Program-made: the position numbers and the translations under genes
In this document: one piece after another, positions 26,853 through 35,671 of the stretch
Numbering within the stretch: the first letter of the stretch is position 1
Layout of the letters: each line of letters opens with the position of its first letter
The notes under the pieces: model-generated
The model's input: the letters and a program-made list of their open reading frames with translations, nothing else
Databases searched by the model: none
What the model was told of the DNA's origin: nothing
Source: Oscillospiraceae bacterium
GTDB taxonomy: Bacteria; Bacillota; Clostridia; Oscillospirales; Acutalibacteraceae
Direction of reading: 5' to 3'
Assembly: GCA_902769255.1 (NCBI GenBank)
Contig: CACXOM010000002.1
Coordinates: 248,001-312,000 of the forward strand
DNA length: 64,000 bases

Positions 26853-27965
26853 TTAACCTCTAAAATACATATATAATTGACACTTGATATTGCCGTTATA
26901 AAGTTTTCTGCGTTTATCGGCTGTTCTGCCGAAAATGCTTTCAAAACTTTCATCGGGTGTAATAATATAATATTTCTTTCCTTTTTCTTTTATGAATTTT
27001 TCGCCCATAATTTTATAAAGTGCTTGTGCCTGCTTAATGTCAAGTAAACGCTCGCCGTAAGGCGGATTTGTTATAATCAGGCAACGCTCATTCGGCAAAG
27101 AAAAATCTTTAATATCGCATTTTTGCAATTTTATTTGCTTTTCAACACCTGCTTTTTTAGCATTTTGAGCGGCAACCGACAGCGCTTTTTCATCAATATC
27201 GCTACCAAACGCACAAAAATCTTGCTGACGGTTAATTAAATCAATTGCCCGTTCACGCTCTAATCGAAAAACTTTTTGGTCAATAAAATCAAAACTTTCC
27301 GAAATAAAGCCTCGCTTAAGCCCCGGCGCAATGTTATTTGCAATCATTGCCGATTCAATCAAAATCGTTCCCGAACCGCAAAATGTATCATAAAGTTTGG
27401 TGTCAGGGTAAATTCTTGCGAGCAAAGCAAACGAAGCGGCAAGCGTTTCTTTAATTGGTGCATCATTCGCAACCGCTCTGTACCCTCTTTTGTGTAGCCC
27501 CTCGCCCGAAGTATCAATCATAATTGTAACTTCATCTTTTAAAATCGAAAATTGAATTTGATATTTTTTGCCCGTTTCTTCAAACCAACTTAGAGAGTAT
27601 TTAGATTTAAGTCTTTCAACAATTGCTTTTTTTATGATTTTTTGGCAATCAGGTATTGAATGTAATGCAGAGTTTAATGACCAACCTTTTACAGGAAAAG
27701 CGTCATTTTTACATATAAAATTTTCAAAAGGTAAGTTTTTTACATTTTCAAACAATTCCGTAAAATTTTTTGCTTTAAATCTGCCGACTGAAATTAAAAC
27801 TCTTTCGGCAGTTCTTAAATTTATATTCGCTCTGGCTAAAATGCTTTCATCGCCCGAAAACAAAACCCTGCCGTTTTCGGCAACAACATTTTTTGCCTGA
27901 ATATTTTTAAGTTCATTGGCTAAAATACTTTCAACACCAAATAAACAAGGCGCAACAAAATTCAT
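26853..27965 (-). CDS. THUMP-domain RNA methyltransferase (RlmL N-terminal/YpsC type)
   Basis: About 370 residues. A THUMP domain (about 40-150) precedes a Rossmann methyltransferase with DTFCGSGTILIE, FGSDIDEKAL and the N2-guanine motif TNPPYGERL. Relatives methylate a guanine of 23S rRNA. The start is set at the ATG 27963-27965, 7 nt behind GGAAG; a second ATG six bases upstream touches that site. The upstream region holds a perfect 21-bp tandem duplication. Confidence 0.92.
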   Translation of the reverse strand: MNFVAPCLFGVESILANELKNIQAKNVVAENGRVLFSGDESILARANINLRTAERVLISVGRFKAKNFTELFENVKNLPFENFICKNDAFPVKGWSLNSALHSIPDCQKIIKKAIVERLKSKYSLSWFEETGKKYQIQFSILKDEVTIMIDTSGEGLHKRGYRAVANDAPIKETLAASFALLARIYPDTKLYDTFCGSGTILIESAMIANNIAPGLKRGFISESFDFIDQKVFRLERERAIDLINRQQDFCAFGSDIDEKALSVAAQNAKKAGVEKQIKLQKCDIKDFSLPNERCLIITNPPYGERLLDIKQAQALYKIMGEKFIKEKGKKYYIITPDESFESIFGRTADKRRKLYNGNIKCQLYMYFRG

Positions 27966-27972
27966 TACCATT

Positions 27973-28014
27973 CTTCCTTTTTATAAACTATTACTTCCTT
28001 TTTATAAACTATTA
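27973..28014. repeat. Perfect 21-bp tandem duplication upstream of the RNA methyltransferase
   Basis: Positions 27973-27993 and 27994-28014 are identical. Each copy carries an AAGGAAG ribosome-binding-site-like segment on the minus strand, so the gene has a spare Shine-Dalgarno copy 21 bp upstream of the working one. Confidence 0.9.
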
Positions 28015-28066
28015 TATATAATACATTAAAACTAAAATAAAATCAATTCTATTTTTCAAATTTTTA

Positions 28067-28095
28067 TTGACTATAATAAATTTTCATAGTAAAAT
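28067..28095 (+). promoter_or_regulatory. Predicted promoter of the DUF1292 gene and possibly 6S RNA
   Basis: TTGACT (28067-28072), a 17-bp spacer and TAAAAT (28090-28095). The DUF1292 start follows 30 nt later with AAGGAG. Confidence 0.78.
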
Positions 28096-28125
28096 ATAGT
28101 TAGAGAATATTTAAGGAGAAACTTT

Positions 28126-28413
28126 ATGAACGAAGAATACACACCTGATTTAGTTGAACTTACTGACGACGAGGGCAACACTTATAATTTTGAGGTTATT
28201 GACTCTATTGAAGATGAGGGCAACCATTATGTAGCCCTTACCCCTTGCGATAAAAACGGCAACCCTACTGATGATGACTCGCTTATTATTATGAAAGAGG
28301 TTTTAGAGGGCGAAGAAATTTTTTATGAAGAAATTGAAGATGATAATGAATATGAAACAATTTCTGACGCTTTTATAAACCGACTTGAAGATTATTTTGA
28401 AATAAAAGACTAA
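28126..28413 (+). CDS. DUF1292 (YrzB-family) acidic protein
   Basis: 95 residues, very acidic. The pattern VELTDDEGNTYNFEVIDSIE, then YVALTPCD and an acidic end is DUF1292. The function is unknown. In many Firmicutes it follows ireB and ruvX; here it stands alone and is followed 9 bp later by the predicted 6S RNA, which may be cut from the same transcript. Confidence 0.88.
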   Translation: MNEEYTPDLVELTDDEGNTYNFEVIDSIEDEGNHYVALTPCDKNGNPTDDDSLIIMKEVLEGEEIFYEEIEDDNEYETISDAFINRLEDYFEIKD

Positions 28414-28419
28414 ACTTTT

Positions 28420-28615
28420 TTCCTGCCCTGTTCGTGTACATTTAGGTTACTATAACCCTACACTTTTATTTAGGGAGTTTTGACTCGGGTGGCGGGACCT
28501 GCAGGCCTCCCCGTTTTTACGGGACGTTGGAAGCGCAAAAACCACTCGGCGGACACCCACCTGTTATTTTTACAGGTTATATCTATATACTTGAATGATT
28601 ACGGCAGGGCGGGTA
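28420..28615 (+). ncRNA. ssrS: 6S RNA (SsrS) candidate
   Basis: A GC-rich, about 190-nt non-coding block inside AT-rich DNA. The ends pair: CCTGCCCTG (28422-28430) with CAGGGCGGG (28605-28613), directly followed by TTCGTGTA as in the conserved 5' side of 6S RNAs. The interior folds into a long interrupted rod with arms such as CCTGTT/AACAGG and CCCCGT/ACGGG. This is the architecture of 6S RNA, which mimics an open promoter and binds the housekeeping RNA polymerase holoenzyme. The signal recognition particle motif GGAAGGAAGCA is absent. The call rests on recall of the family and pairing by eye. Confidence 0.7.
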
Positions 28616-28736
28616 CTATAATTTTATTAATATATCTTTAATTTAAGTTTTATACTCTGTTCAAGATTTATTAATAACTTTTTGTTATTATATACTTGCA
28701 AGATAAATATTCCCCCTAAAAATATTAAATACTTGC

Positions 28737-28766
28737 GTTGTTTCACCGCTTTTGCGGTGAAACAAC
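28737..28766. other. Perfect 13-bp hairpin without T-run
   Basis: GTTGTTTCACCGC (28737-28749) and GCGGTGAAACAAC (28754-28766) pair perfectly around TTTT. Neither strand has a following T-run, so it is not a standard terminator. It could be a repeat-type palindrome or an RNA stabiliser. The rest of the 28616-28813 stretch is AT-rich and shows nothing else. Confidence 0.6.
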
Positions 28767-28813
28767 AATAAAACAGATTACTTCTTAATTGTACTTTTTC
28801 ATATTTCCCCTTT

Positions 28814-28851
28814 AAAAAGGAAAAACACCCGCAAGGGTGTTTTTCCTTTTT
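28814..28851 (+). terminator. Strong 17-bp GNRA hairpin
   Basis: Arms 28814-28830 and 28835-28851 pair perfectly around GCAA, a GNRA loop. The 3' arm ends in TTTTT on the plus strand, and the 5' arm gives T on the minus strand, so it can terminate in both directions, toward and from the zinc-ribbon gene. Confidence 0.7.
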
Positions 28852-28861
28852 AAATATAAAT

Positions 28862-28882
28862 CCACCCGCTAAAAGCGAGTGG
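28862..28882 (-). terminator. Hairpin behind the zinc-ribbon gene
   Basis: On the minus strand CCACTCGCT and AGCGGGTGG pair (one T-G wobble that would be a C-A mismatch on the plus strand), so it is meant for the minus transcript. It lies 19 nt behind the stop at 28901 and is backed up by the hairpin at 28814-28851. Confidence 0.6.
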
Positions 28883-28900
28883 AAATTTTTATAATTTATT

Positions 28901-29899
28901 TTATTGTTGCCAAGAGATATCGGTAAATATTCTCCAGCTGCCGTTTTCTTTAACACAAATAACATTACCTGTTTCAGCACCTTTTGAGGTAGTTGCTTTG
29001 GTAGTTGTAGTTGTGTTTTTAGCGGTTGTGGTAGTTGTGGTTGTAGTGGTTTTACCTTTTGATTCAGCTTTTTTAGCATCTTTTTTAGCAGTTGTGGTAA
29101 CTGTTTCTTTTGTTGTGGTTTGCTCAACCGGCACAATAGAATAACTCATTTCAAAAGTTACTTTTGCAAACATTGTAGCATTTTTAGAATATTTTGTAAC
29201 GCCCTCAACGCCTGTTGTTTTATAACTGTTCATATAGTTTTTATATTCATCTGAACCGCTTTTATAATATTCAACTTCTTTTGCATTAACGCCTGCAATT
29301 TTAAATTTATAAGAAGCGTTGCCCTGCAACCAGAATTTTGCAATTTTTTCAAAGTTAGCGTCTTTAGTAATATCTAAAGAAGTGTCAACTTTTATCGGAT
29401 AGCCTTGTGATTCATATTGTTTTAACTGATTAACAATAGAATTTCTGTAGTAAATCGAACATTCATTGGTATATTCTTTTGTGTCAAAAGTTACAAAACT
29501 TGTTTTTAAGAAATTGTTTACAACATCATTTGGGTTGCCGTTTACAGTTTTATCAAAGAAAGACATAAATGTGCCGTTTATACAACTAACAACAATAAGA
29601 CAAGCCAATGCGCCGGCAATGAAAGAAACTAAAGATACAAGCCAAGTGCCTGAACTTTTCTTTTCTTTTTTTGTGTCGACTTCATCGATTTGGTTAAAAT
29701 CAACAGTCATATCTTCATCAGTAGCGTTGATTTCGTCTTCAACTTCTGTTTCCACATTTTCGGCTTTATCAAAATCAACCGAAATATCTTCTAAAACCTC
29801 TGTTTTTTCAACAGTTTCTTCTGCGCTTTTTACATCAAAACCGCATTTTTCGCAAGTAGTATTTTCTTGCATATCATATCCGCATTTTGGACAAAACAT
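28901..29899 (-). CDS. Zinc-ribbon membrane protein with Thr-rich linker
   Basis: 332 residues. It begins with a zinc ribbon (MFCPKCGYD...TCEKCGFD, four cysteines), then an acidic linker, one membrane segment (about 83-108) and an extracellular domain (about 115-245) of unknown fold. A run of nine threonines and further T-rich blocks (about 265-310) lead to a short C-terminal strand, NVICVKENGSWRIF. Zinc-ribbon-plus-TM proteins are common in Clostridia and mostly uncharacterised. It is monocistronic. The poly-Thr region is coded by near-repetitive ACN codons. Confidence 0.78.
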   Translation of the reverse strand: MFCPKCGYDMQENTTCEKCGFDVKSAEETVEKTEVLEDISVDFDKAENVETEVEDEINATDEDMTVDFNQIDEVDTKKEKKSSGTWLVSLVSFIAGALACLIVVSCINGTFMSFFDKTVNGNPNDVVNNFLKTSFVTFDTKEYTNECSIYYRNSIVNQLKQYESQGYPIKVDTSLDITKDANFEKIAKFWLQGNASYKFKIAGVNAKEVEYYKSGSDEYKNYMNSYKTTGVEGVTKYSKNATMFAKVTFEMSYSIVPVEQTTTKETVTTTAKKDAKKAESKGKTTTTTTTTTAKNTTTTTKATTSKGAETGNVICVKENGSWRIFTDISWQQ

Positions 29900-29964
29900 A
29901 AATAATATCTCCTAACTAAATATAGTAATTATATTTTAACAAAGAATAGTTAATAAGTCAATAC

Positions 29965-31929
29965 CTAATCTAATTCTTTAACGCCTGTGTATAACTCATA
30001 ATATCTGCCTTTTTGTTTAAGCAAATCTTCGTGGTCGCCACGCTCGATTATTTCGCCGTGTTCAAGCACCATAATAGCGTTTGAATTTCTAACGGTGGAA
30101 AGCCTGTGAGCAATAACAAAAGTGGTACGGTTTTTCATCAAACGGTCCATACCGTGCTCAATATGTCGTTCTGTTCGGGTATCAACCGAACTTGTCGCCT
30201 CGTCAAGCACCAAAATAGGCGCTTTTGAAACAGCGGCTCGAGCAATATTAAGCAACTGCCTTTGACCTTGCGATAAATTTGCACCATCGCCCGAAAGTTT
30301 TGTTTGATAGCCGTTTTCAAGTCGCATTATAAATGAGTGCGCCGAAGCGAGTTTAGCAGCCTCAATTACCTCTTCATCAGTAGCGTCAAGCCTGCCGTAG
30401 CGTATGTTTTCCATAACCGTGCCTGTAAACAAATGCGTATCTTGCAAAACCATTGCAATGTTTTTGCGCAAAAAATCTCTTTTATAATTCTTAATATCAA
30501 CGCCGTCAATTTTAATGCTTCCTTGGTTAATGTCATAAAAACGGTTTAGCAGATTTGTTATGGTAGTTTTGCCAGCACCTGTTGAGCCGACAAAGGCGAT
30601 TTTTTGACCGGGGTGAGCATATAACGAAATGTTTTTCAAAATCGTTTTATCCTCGTTATAGCCGAATGTTACATTTTCAAAAGTAACATCGCCTTTAATT
30701 TCAGTAGCGTTTATCGCATCAAAAGCATCAGGCGATTCAGGGTCTAAATCGATAATATTAAAAACCCTTTCTGCGCCTGCAAGCGCTGAAAAAACGGTAG
30801 ACATTTGTTGTGAAATTTCGTTAATAGGTCGTGAAAACTGCCTTGAATATTGCGCAAAAACGGTAAGTCCGCCCGGTGTAAAACCTGTTGTGCACATTAA
30901 CACGCCACCAATTCCGACAGTAGCCGCATAACTGATTTGGCTGGTATTTCCCATAATAGGACCAAAAATACCTCCGTAAAACTGCGCTTTAAACTGCTTA
31001 TCTCTTAAATCGTCGTTAAGCATATCAAATTCTTCAACGCAATCTTGCTCGTGGTTAAACACTTTAACGACTTTTTGACCTGTTACAGTTTCCTCAATAT
31101 AGCCGTTTACTGCACCAAGCGAGGACTGCTGACCTTTATAGTATTTACCCGATTTTTTAGCCATAATTGCGCCTAATTTAATAAAAATCGGAATAAAAAC
31201 TACTGTTATCATCGTTAAAATCCAACTTGTAGTTATCATAAACACAAAAGTACCTACAAGAGTTATAAAGCCCGAAAGCATTGATACTAATGACTGGTCG
31301 AACATAACACCGATATTGTCAACATCGTTTGTAAAACGGCTCATAATTTCACCTGTCGGGTGATTATCATGAAATCTTACAGATAACGACTGAACTTTTA
31401 CAAACAAATCGTTTCTAATTTTTTCAATTGCGCCTTGCGATACTGAAAGCATTAAGCGTGATTGCAAATATGTTGAAGCAACCGTTACCAAATAAACCGA
31501 AATTAAAATAATTAATGCCGCTACAATATAAGCAATAGTTTCGCAGAATTTTTCGTTTAAAAACATATTTTTAAACGTATTTGATAATGATGATATAATA
31601 TTATCTGAAAGATTTTCAAAAAAACTTAATTTCATATTGCTTTTAAAATTGACCGCTACAGCCAATTTATTAATAATCGGCGCCAACATAAACGAGCCTA
31701 TTAATTGCGAAACTGTACTAATAAGCATACAAATCGCAACAAACAAAAGCCTTAATTTTTGGTTGCTTACATAACTTAAAATACGCTTAATTGTCGCTTT
31801 TGTATTTTTAGGTTTTCCTGTTGCACGAGCGCCTCGGGGTCCCCTTCCTCTTGGTCTTGCAGGACCGCCTTTTATGTTAGAAGTCGCCGAATTATATCTT
31901 TTTTGTAACTCTTTTAAATCTCTTGCCAT
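29965..31929 (-). CDS. ABC exporter subunit 2 (heterodimeric multidrug type)
   Basis: 654 residues: a basic, Gly/Arg/Pro-rich N-terminal extension (about 16-42, GPARPRGRGPRGARA), six membrane segments and an ATPase domain with GSTGAGKTT, LSQGQ and ILVLDEATSSVD. It pairs with the product of the gene 6 bp upstream, as in LmrCD/YheHI-type heterodimers, and keeps the catalytic glutamate in DEATS. Expression is likely under the MarR regulator at the head of the operon. Confidence 0.92.
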   Translation of the reverse strand: MARDLKELQKRYNSATSNIKGGPARPRGRGPRGARATGKPKNTKATIKRILSYVSNQKLRLLFVAICMLISTVSQLIGSFMLAPIINKLAVAVNFKSNMKLSFFENLSDNIISSLSNTFKNMFLNEKFCETIAYIVAALIILISVYLVTVASTYLQSRLMLSVSQGAIEKIRNDLFVKVQSLSVRFHDNHPTGEIMSRFTNDVDNIGVMFDQSLVSMLSGFITLVGTFVFMITTSWILTMITVVFIPIFIKLGAIMAKKSGKYYKGQQSSLGAVNGYIEETVTGQKVVKVFNHEQDCVEEFDMLNDDLRDKQFKAQFYGGIFGPIMGNTSQISYAATVGIGGVLMCTTGFTPGGLTVFAQYSRQFSRPINEISQQMSTVFSALAGAERVFNIIDLDPESPDAFDAINATEIKGDVTFENVTFGYNEDKTILKNISLYAHPGQKIAFVGSTGAGKTTITNLLNRFYDINQGSIKIDGVDIKNYKRDFLRKNIAMVLQDTHLFTGTVMENIRYGRLDATDEEVIEAAKLASAHSFIMRLENGYQTKLSGDGANLSQGQRQLLNIARAAVSKAPILVLDEATSSVDTRTERHIEHGMDRLMKNRTTFVIAHRLSTVRNSNAIMVLEHGEIIERGDHEDLLKQKGRYYELYTGVKELD

Positions 31930-31935
31930 AATTCA

Positions 31936-33669
31936 TCACGCCTCCTTTTTTCCGTTTTGCGAATAATAAATTTCCTGATATTCGGTATTATTCTTCAAAA
32001 GTTCATCGTGCGAACCGACACCTGTAATTGTGCCTTCGTTCATAACAATAATTGTATCAGCCTCTTGAATTGAACTAATTCTCTGTGCAATTATTATTTT
32101 TGTTGAATCGGCAAGGTCGGTTTTAAAGCTTTTTCTAATATTCGCCTCTGTTGCGGTGTCTACCGCCGAAGTCGAATCGTCTAAAATCAATATTTTAGGC
32201 TTTTTGAGCAACGCTCTCGCAATGCAAAGGCGTTGTTTTTGACCGCCTGATACATTTGCACCGCCTTGGTCGATTGTGTAATCATACTTTTCTTGGAAAG
32301 TATCGATAAACTTGTTTGCCTGCGCGCTTTCGGCTGATTTTTTTATTTGCTCGTCAGTTGCATTTTCATCGCCCCAACGCAAATTATCGGCAATTGTTCC
32401 CGAAAACAAAATGTTCTTTTGAAGAACCATTCCAACGCCCTCACGAAGATTATATAAACTGTAATCTTTAACATTAACGCCGTCAACAAAAACCTCGCCC
32501 TCGTCAACATCATAAAGTCGTGGAATCATCGAAACAAGCGTTGATTTACCGCAACCGGTTGAACCAATTATTCCGACGGTTGAGCCTGCTTTAATTTTTA
32601 AATTAACATTATTTAAAACTTTCTCTTTACTGTTTTTGTAATAGCGGAACGATACATTTTTAAACTCAACTTCGCCTTTTGTAACTTCTTTTTCTTTTTG
32701 CAAAGAAAATTCATCGCTTAAATCAAGTTTTTCATCTAAAACCTGCGAAATTCTGCGAGCACTCGCAAGCGCACGAGAAGATGTCATAAGTACGAAAGTT
32801 AGCATAACAAGCGACATTAAAATTTGGTTTACATAGGAAATAAATGCCGATAAATCGCCAGTTGCCATTGAACCGCCAAGCACAATTTTTGAGCCGAACC
32901 AAATAACAGCGGCGATGGTAAAATTCATAAACAAATTCATAACAGGGTGCATAAAAATCATAACTTTATATGCAGAAATACCCGCTTTTTTCAAGTCAGC
33001 GTTTGCTGTTGTGAATTTATTTATTTCATAATCCTCTCTTACAAAACTTTTTACAACCCTGACATTAGTAACGCTTTCCTGAACAGTTGAGTTTAAGCCG
33101 TCAACCTTTTCTTGTACCCTTGTAAATCGTGGAAAGCCCACTCTGATAATGCTGATAATTGTTAAAATCATAAGCGGAATTGTTACCGCCAAAACAGTTG
33201 CTAACGAGGGTTGCAGTTTAATTGCCATTATTAGTGCGCCTATTATCATTCCCGGCGCTCTAAGACACATTCTAAGCAACATATTAACAAAGTTTTGAAT
33301 TTGAGTAACATCGTTTGTAAGCCTTGTTACAAGCGAACCTGTCGAAAACTTATCAATATTAGCAAAAGAAAACTGTTGAACTTTTTTGTAAACGTCAAAT
33401 CTAATATCGGTAGCAAAATTTACCGAGGCTTTTGCACCGAAATATGCACCGCCTACACCGCCTAACATCATTAAAACTGCGGTTAATACCATAAGTCCCG
33501 CATAAATTAAACTCTTTTCGGGAGTAAGCGACTTGTCGTTGGCAACGTTAATAATTGCCGCTAAAAACATTGGCATTAAAACTTCGCCTATTACCTCAAC
33601 AATCATACAAATAGGACCTAAAATGAAAGAGAGTTTATAAGGCTTTGCATATTTAAACCATCTTTTCAA
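31936..33669 (-). CDS. ABC exporter subunit 1 (heterodimeric multidrug type)
   Basis: About 577 residues with six membrane segments and an ATPase domain: GSTGCGKST, VSGGQKQRLCIARAL and ILILDDSTSAVD. The aspartate in DDSTS replaces the catalytic glutamate, so this is the degenerate half of an asymmetric transporter. The likely start is a TTG at 33667-33669, behind GGGGAG and 1 nt after the MarR stop; an upstream in-frame TTG at 33714 lies inside marR and lacks a ribosome binding site. Confidence 0.92.
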   Translation of the reverse strand: MKRWFKYAKPYKLSFILGPICMIVEVIGEVLMPMFLAAIINVANDKSLTPEKSLIYAGLMVLTAVLMMLGGVGGAYFGAKASVNFATDIRFDVYKKVQQFSFANIDKFSTGSLVTRLTNDVTQIQNFVNMLLRMCLRAPGMIIGALIMAIKLQPSLATVLAVTIPLMILTIISIIRVGFPRFTRVQEKVDGLNSTVQESVTNVRVVKSFVREDYEINKFTTANADLKKAGISAYKVMIFMHPVMNLFMNFTIAAVIWFGSKIVLGGSMATGDLSAFISYVNQILMSLVMLTFVLMTSSRALASARRISQVLDEKLDLSDEFSLQKEKEVTKGEVEFKNVSFRYYKNSKEKVLNNVNLKIKAGSTVGIIGSTGCGKSTLVSMIPRLYDVDEGEVFVDGVNVKDYSLYNLREGVGMVLQKNILFSGTIADNLRWGDENATDEQIKKSAESAQANKFIDTFQEKYDYTIDQGGANVSGGQKQRLCIARALLKKPKILILDDSTSAVDTATEANIRKSFKTDLADSTKIIIAQRISSIQEADTIIVMNEGTITGVGSHDELLKNNTEYQEIYYSQNGKKEA

Positions 33670-33670
33670 A

Positions 33671-34117
33671 TTAATCACACTCCCCTTCACATAAAGATTT
33701 TTTAATTTTTTCAAGTAAAGTCATAAATTGCTCTATTTCTTCATCAGAAAAGTTTTCAAAAGTCTTTTTATCAATTCTTTTGAAAACTTCACTTGATTTT
33801 TTTATAATTTCTTCACCTTTTTCGGTAATTTTTAACTCATTAAAACGATTATCATCTTTTGAACAATTTCTCACAATATAACCGTTGTTTTCAAGTTTTT
33901 TAATAGTTACCGCAACTGCTGCAGGACTAATTTCAAACTTTTCGGCAATTTCCCTTTGACAAGGGTTTCCGCCGTGCCTTGAAATATACAAAAGCATACC
34001 GTGTTGCGAACGGTGAATACCCATTGATTTTACTTCTTTTTCAATATATTTTCTTCTTAAACGGTCTGTTTTCATAAGCAAATGAATACAATCTCTTGCT
34101 TTTTGCTCCGTAATCAT
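33671..34117 (-). CDS. MarR-family transcriptional regulator
   Basis: 148 residues: a winged helix with CQREIAEKFEISPAAVAVTIKKLENNGYIVR and DDNRFNELKITEKG (wing), written here as pieces of the recognition region at about 55-105, plus dimerisation helices. It heads the operon with the two exporter genes, so it most likely represses them and itself through the repeat overlapping its promoter at 34141-34194. The ligand is unknown. Confidence 0.93.
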   Translation of the reverse strand: MITEQKARDCIHLLMKTDRLRRKYIEKEVKSMGIHRSQHGMLLYISRHGGNPCQREIAEKFEISPAAVAVTIKKLENNGYIVRNCSKDDNRFNELKITEKGEEIIKKSSEVFKRIDKKTFENFSDEEIEQFMTLLEKIKKSLCEGECD

Positions 34118-34140
34118 AAAAACACCTCTTTTTCAAAAAC

Positions 34141-34194
34141 TTAACTAATTAACAATTAACGAGTTAATTATATCACTATTTTTAAATTTGTCAA
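34141..34194 (-). promoter_or_regulatory. Promoter and predicted MarR operator of the exporter operon
   Basis: On the minus strand TTGACA (34194-34189), a 16-bp spacer and TATAAT (34172-34167). Directly behind lies a run of GTTAA/TTAAC half-sites (34141-34167), including TTAAC-TC-GTTAA, which could bind a dimeric MarR protein and block the start point. Confidence 0.7.
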
Positions 34195-34215
34195 GTATTT
34201 TTTATTAAAAAGCAA

Positions 34216-34243
34216 TTAAAAACGCCCGACAATTTGTCAGGCG
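34216..34243 (-). terminator. Terminator of galM
   Basis: On the minus strand CGCCTGACA (34243-34235) pairs with TGTCGGGCG (34231-34223; one T-G wobble) and is followed by TTTTTAAT. It lies 13 nt behind the galM stop. Confidence 0.78.
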
Positions 34244-34256
34244 CATTTTTTTAAAA

Positions 34257-35309
34257 TTAACTGTTATAAGTTTTAAATTGATATATTGTTCTTTGCTCGT
34301 AAATTTCACCCGGACGCAATAAAGTGCTTGGGAAGTTTGGGTGATTAATTGAATCAGGATAATGTTGTGCTTCTAAGCATATTCCGCCGTTTTTAGGAAA
34401 ATCGATACCATTTTTACCATATAATACAGTATCTCTATGAATAAAGTTTGCTGAATAAAGTTGTATTGCAGGTTCAGTAGTAAAAGTGTCCATAGAAATT
34501 CCTGTTTTGTCGCTTTTTACAGTACCTACTTTTCTTAATTCGCCGTTCTTTCCGTCAACAATCATATTGTGGTCATAGCCGGAACAGAGTCTTAATTGCG
34601 GATAATCGTCTTTAATACGCTCACCGATAGTATGTTCCTCTCTAAAATCAAGAGGTGTATTTTCAGTAGATATTATTTTTCCTGTCTGTGCAATTGTTTC
34701 ATCAATTTCAGTATAACTACCGCAATTAAGCTGTAATTTATGTTCAAGAACTCTTGAACCGTCTTGGCCGTTAAGGTTAAAATAACTGTGATTAGTAAGA
34801 TTTACAACGGTTGGCGCATCAGTTTCAGCCTTGTACAATATTTCAAGTGCATTGTCATCACGCAAACGATATCTCACTTCAACTTTAAGATTTCCAGGAA
34901 AACCTTCTTCCATATCGGTGCTATAGTATTGCAAAACCAAGTCATCGCCATCAATTTGCGCGTCAAAAATCTTCTTGCTAAATACACCGTGATTATGGTT
35001 TTCACCATTATTAATTTCAAGATTATACTCTTTTCCATCAATAACAAAGTGACCTTTTTTAATTCTGTTTGCACATCTGCCTACAATTGCTCCGAGAAAA
35101 CTTGCTCCTTTCTCATAAGATTCTAAATCGTCATAACCAAGAACAACATCAGTCGGCATCCCCTTATTGTCCGGAACTGTAATACTCTGGACTGTACCAC
35201 CAAAATCGAGTACATTAACACTCATGTTGTTTGCATTACTAATTTTAAATGCAGTTACCTTTTCGCCGTTTTTTGTTCGGCCGAATTCTTTAGTTTGAAT
35301 AGTGACCAT
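34257..35309 (-). CDS. galM: Aldose 1-epimerase (galactose mutarotase)
   Basis: 350 residues, typical for GalM. Visible are GRCANRIKKG (about 70-79), the catalytic histidine in NLTNHSYFNLNG, SGYDHNMIVDG and the C-terminal ICLEAQHYPDSINHP with the active-site glutamate. It interconverts alpha- and beta-anomers of hexoses in galactose use. AGGAGG 7 nt upstream sets the start at 35309, not at the upstream ATG at 35327. galE is 11 kb away, so the Leloir genes are scattered. Confidence 0.95.
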   Translation of the reverse strand: MVTIQTKEFGRTKNGEKVTAFKISNANNMSVNVLDFGGTVQSITVPDNKGMPTDVVLGYDDLESYEKGASFLGAIVGRCANRIKKGHFVIDGKEYNLEINNGENHNHGVFSKKIFDAQIDGDDLVLQYYSTDMEEGFPGNLKVEVRYRLRDDNALEILYKAETDAPTVVNLTNHSYFNLNGQDGSRVLEHKLQLNCGSYTEIDETIAQTGKIISTENTPLDFREEHTIGERIKDDYPQLRLCSGYDHNMIVDGKNGELRKVGTVKSDKTGISMDTFTTEPAIQLYSANFIHRDTVLYGKNGIDFPKNGGICLEAQHYPDSINHPNFPSTLLRPGEIYEQRTIYQFKTYNS

Positions 35310-35327
35310 AATTCTCCTCCTACACAA

Positions 35328-35671
35328 TTCAATTTAATATATAGTTAAATAACTAAAGGCATCTTTAAAAATTCATTTTAAAATCGGCAAAAAGACAATT
35401 GTAAAATGAACGCGACAAACCGCCCCAAGAAAAATGGGGCGTCAGCACAATAAAGCAGTTCTCGCCTATTTAGGCAAAAAAACAATTCTCATATGCTTTT
35501 TGTGAATCAAATGATTAAAAGCCGAACAACTCCAACAATTCTTAAAAAATATATACTCTAAAAATCTTTCAGACAGGTGTTATAAAGCGAGCCATTACTC
35601 ATTTATTTCTTTTTTAAAAAATAATTCTGTTGTGCAATATATAATAAATGCTATTGCATTTTAATTAATCA
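35328..35671 (-). other. Intergenic region without a recognisable gene
   Basis: 344 bp between the membrane-protein gene and galM. It holds a GC-rich hairpin (CGCCCCA/TGGGGCG, 35421-35441), a smaller GCCTATTTAGGC palindrome at about 35465-35476 and an AT palindrome at about 35343-35356. On the minus strand this could be a structured galM leader or a terminator of the upstream operon, but I cannot match it to a known riboswitch. Confidence 0.4.

Noticed and set aside
28420-28615. Signal recognition particle RNA or RNase P RNA as identity of the GC-rich block
   Set aside because: The SRP loop GGAAGGAAGCA and the RNase P core motifs are absent and the length does not fit RNase P; the paired ends and rod shape fit 6S RNA better.
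28627-29136. Open frame of 169 codons on the minus strand across the hairpin cluster and the 3' end of the zinc-ribbon gene
   Set aside because: Its first half is the shifted reading of the Thr-rich repeat of the zinc-ribbon gene and its second half reads through terminators; no ribosome binding site and unnatural Gln/Lys/Leu composition.
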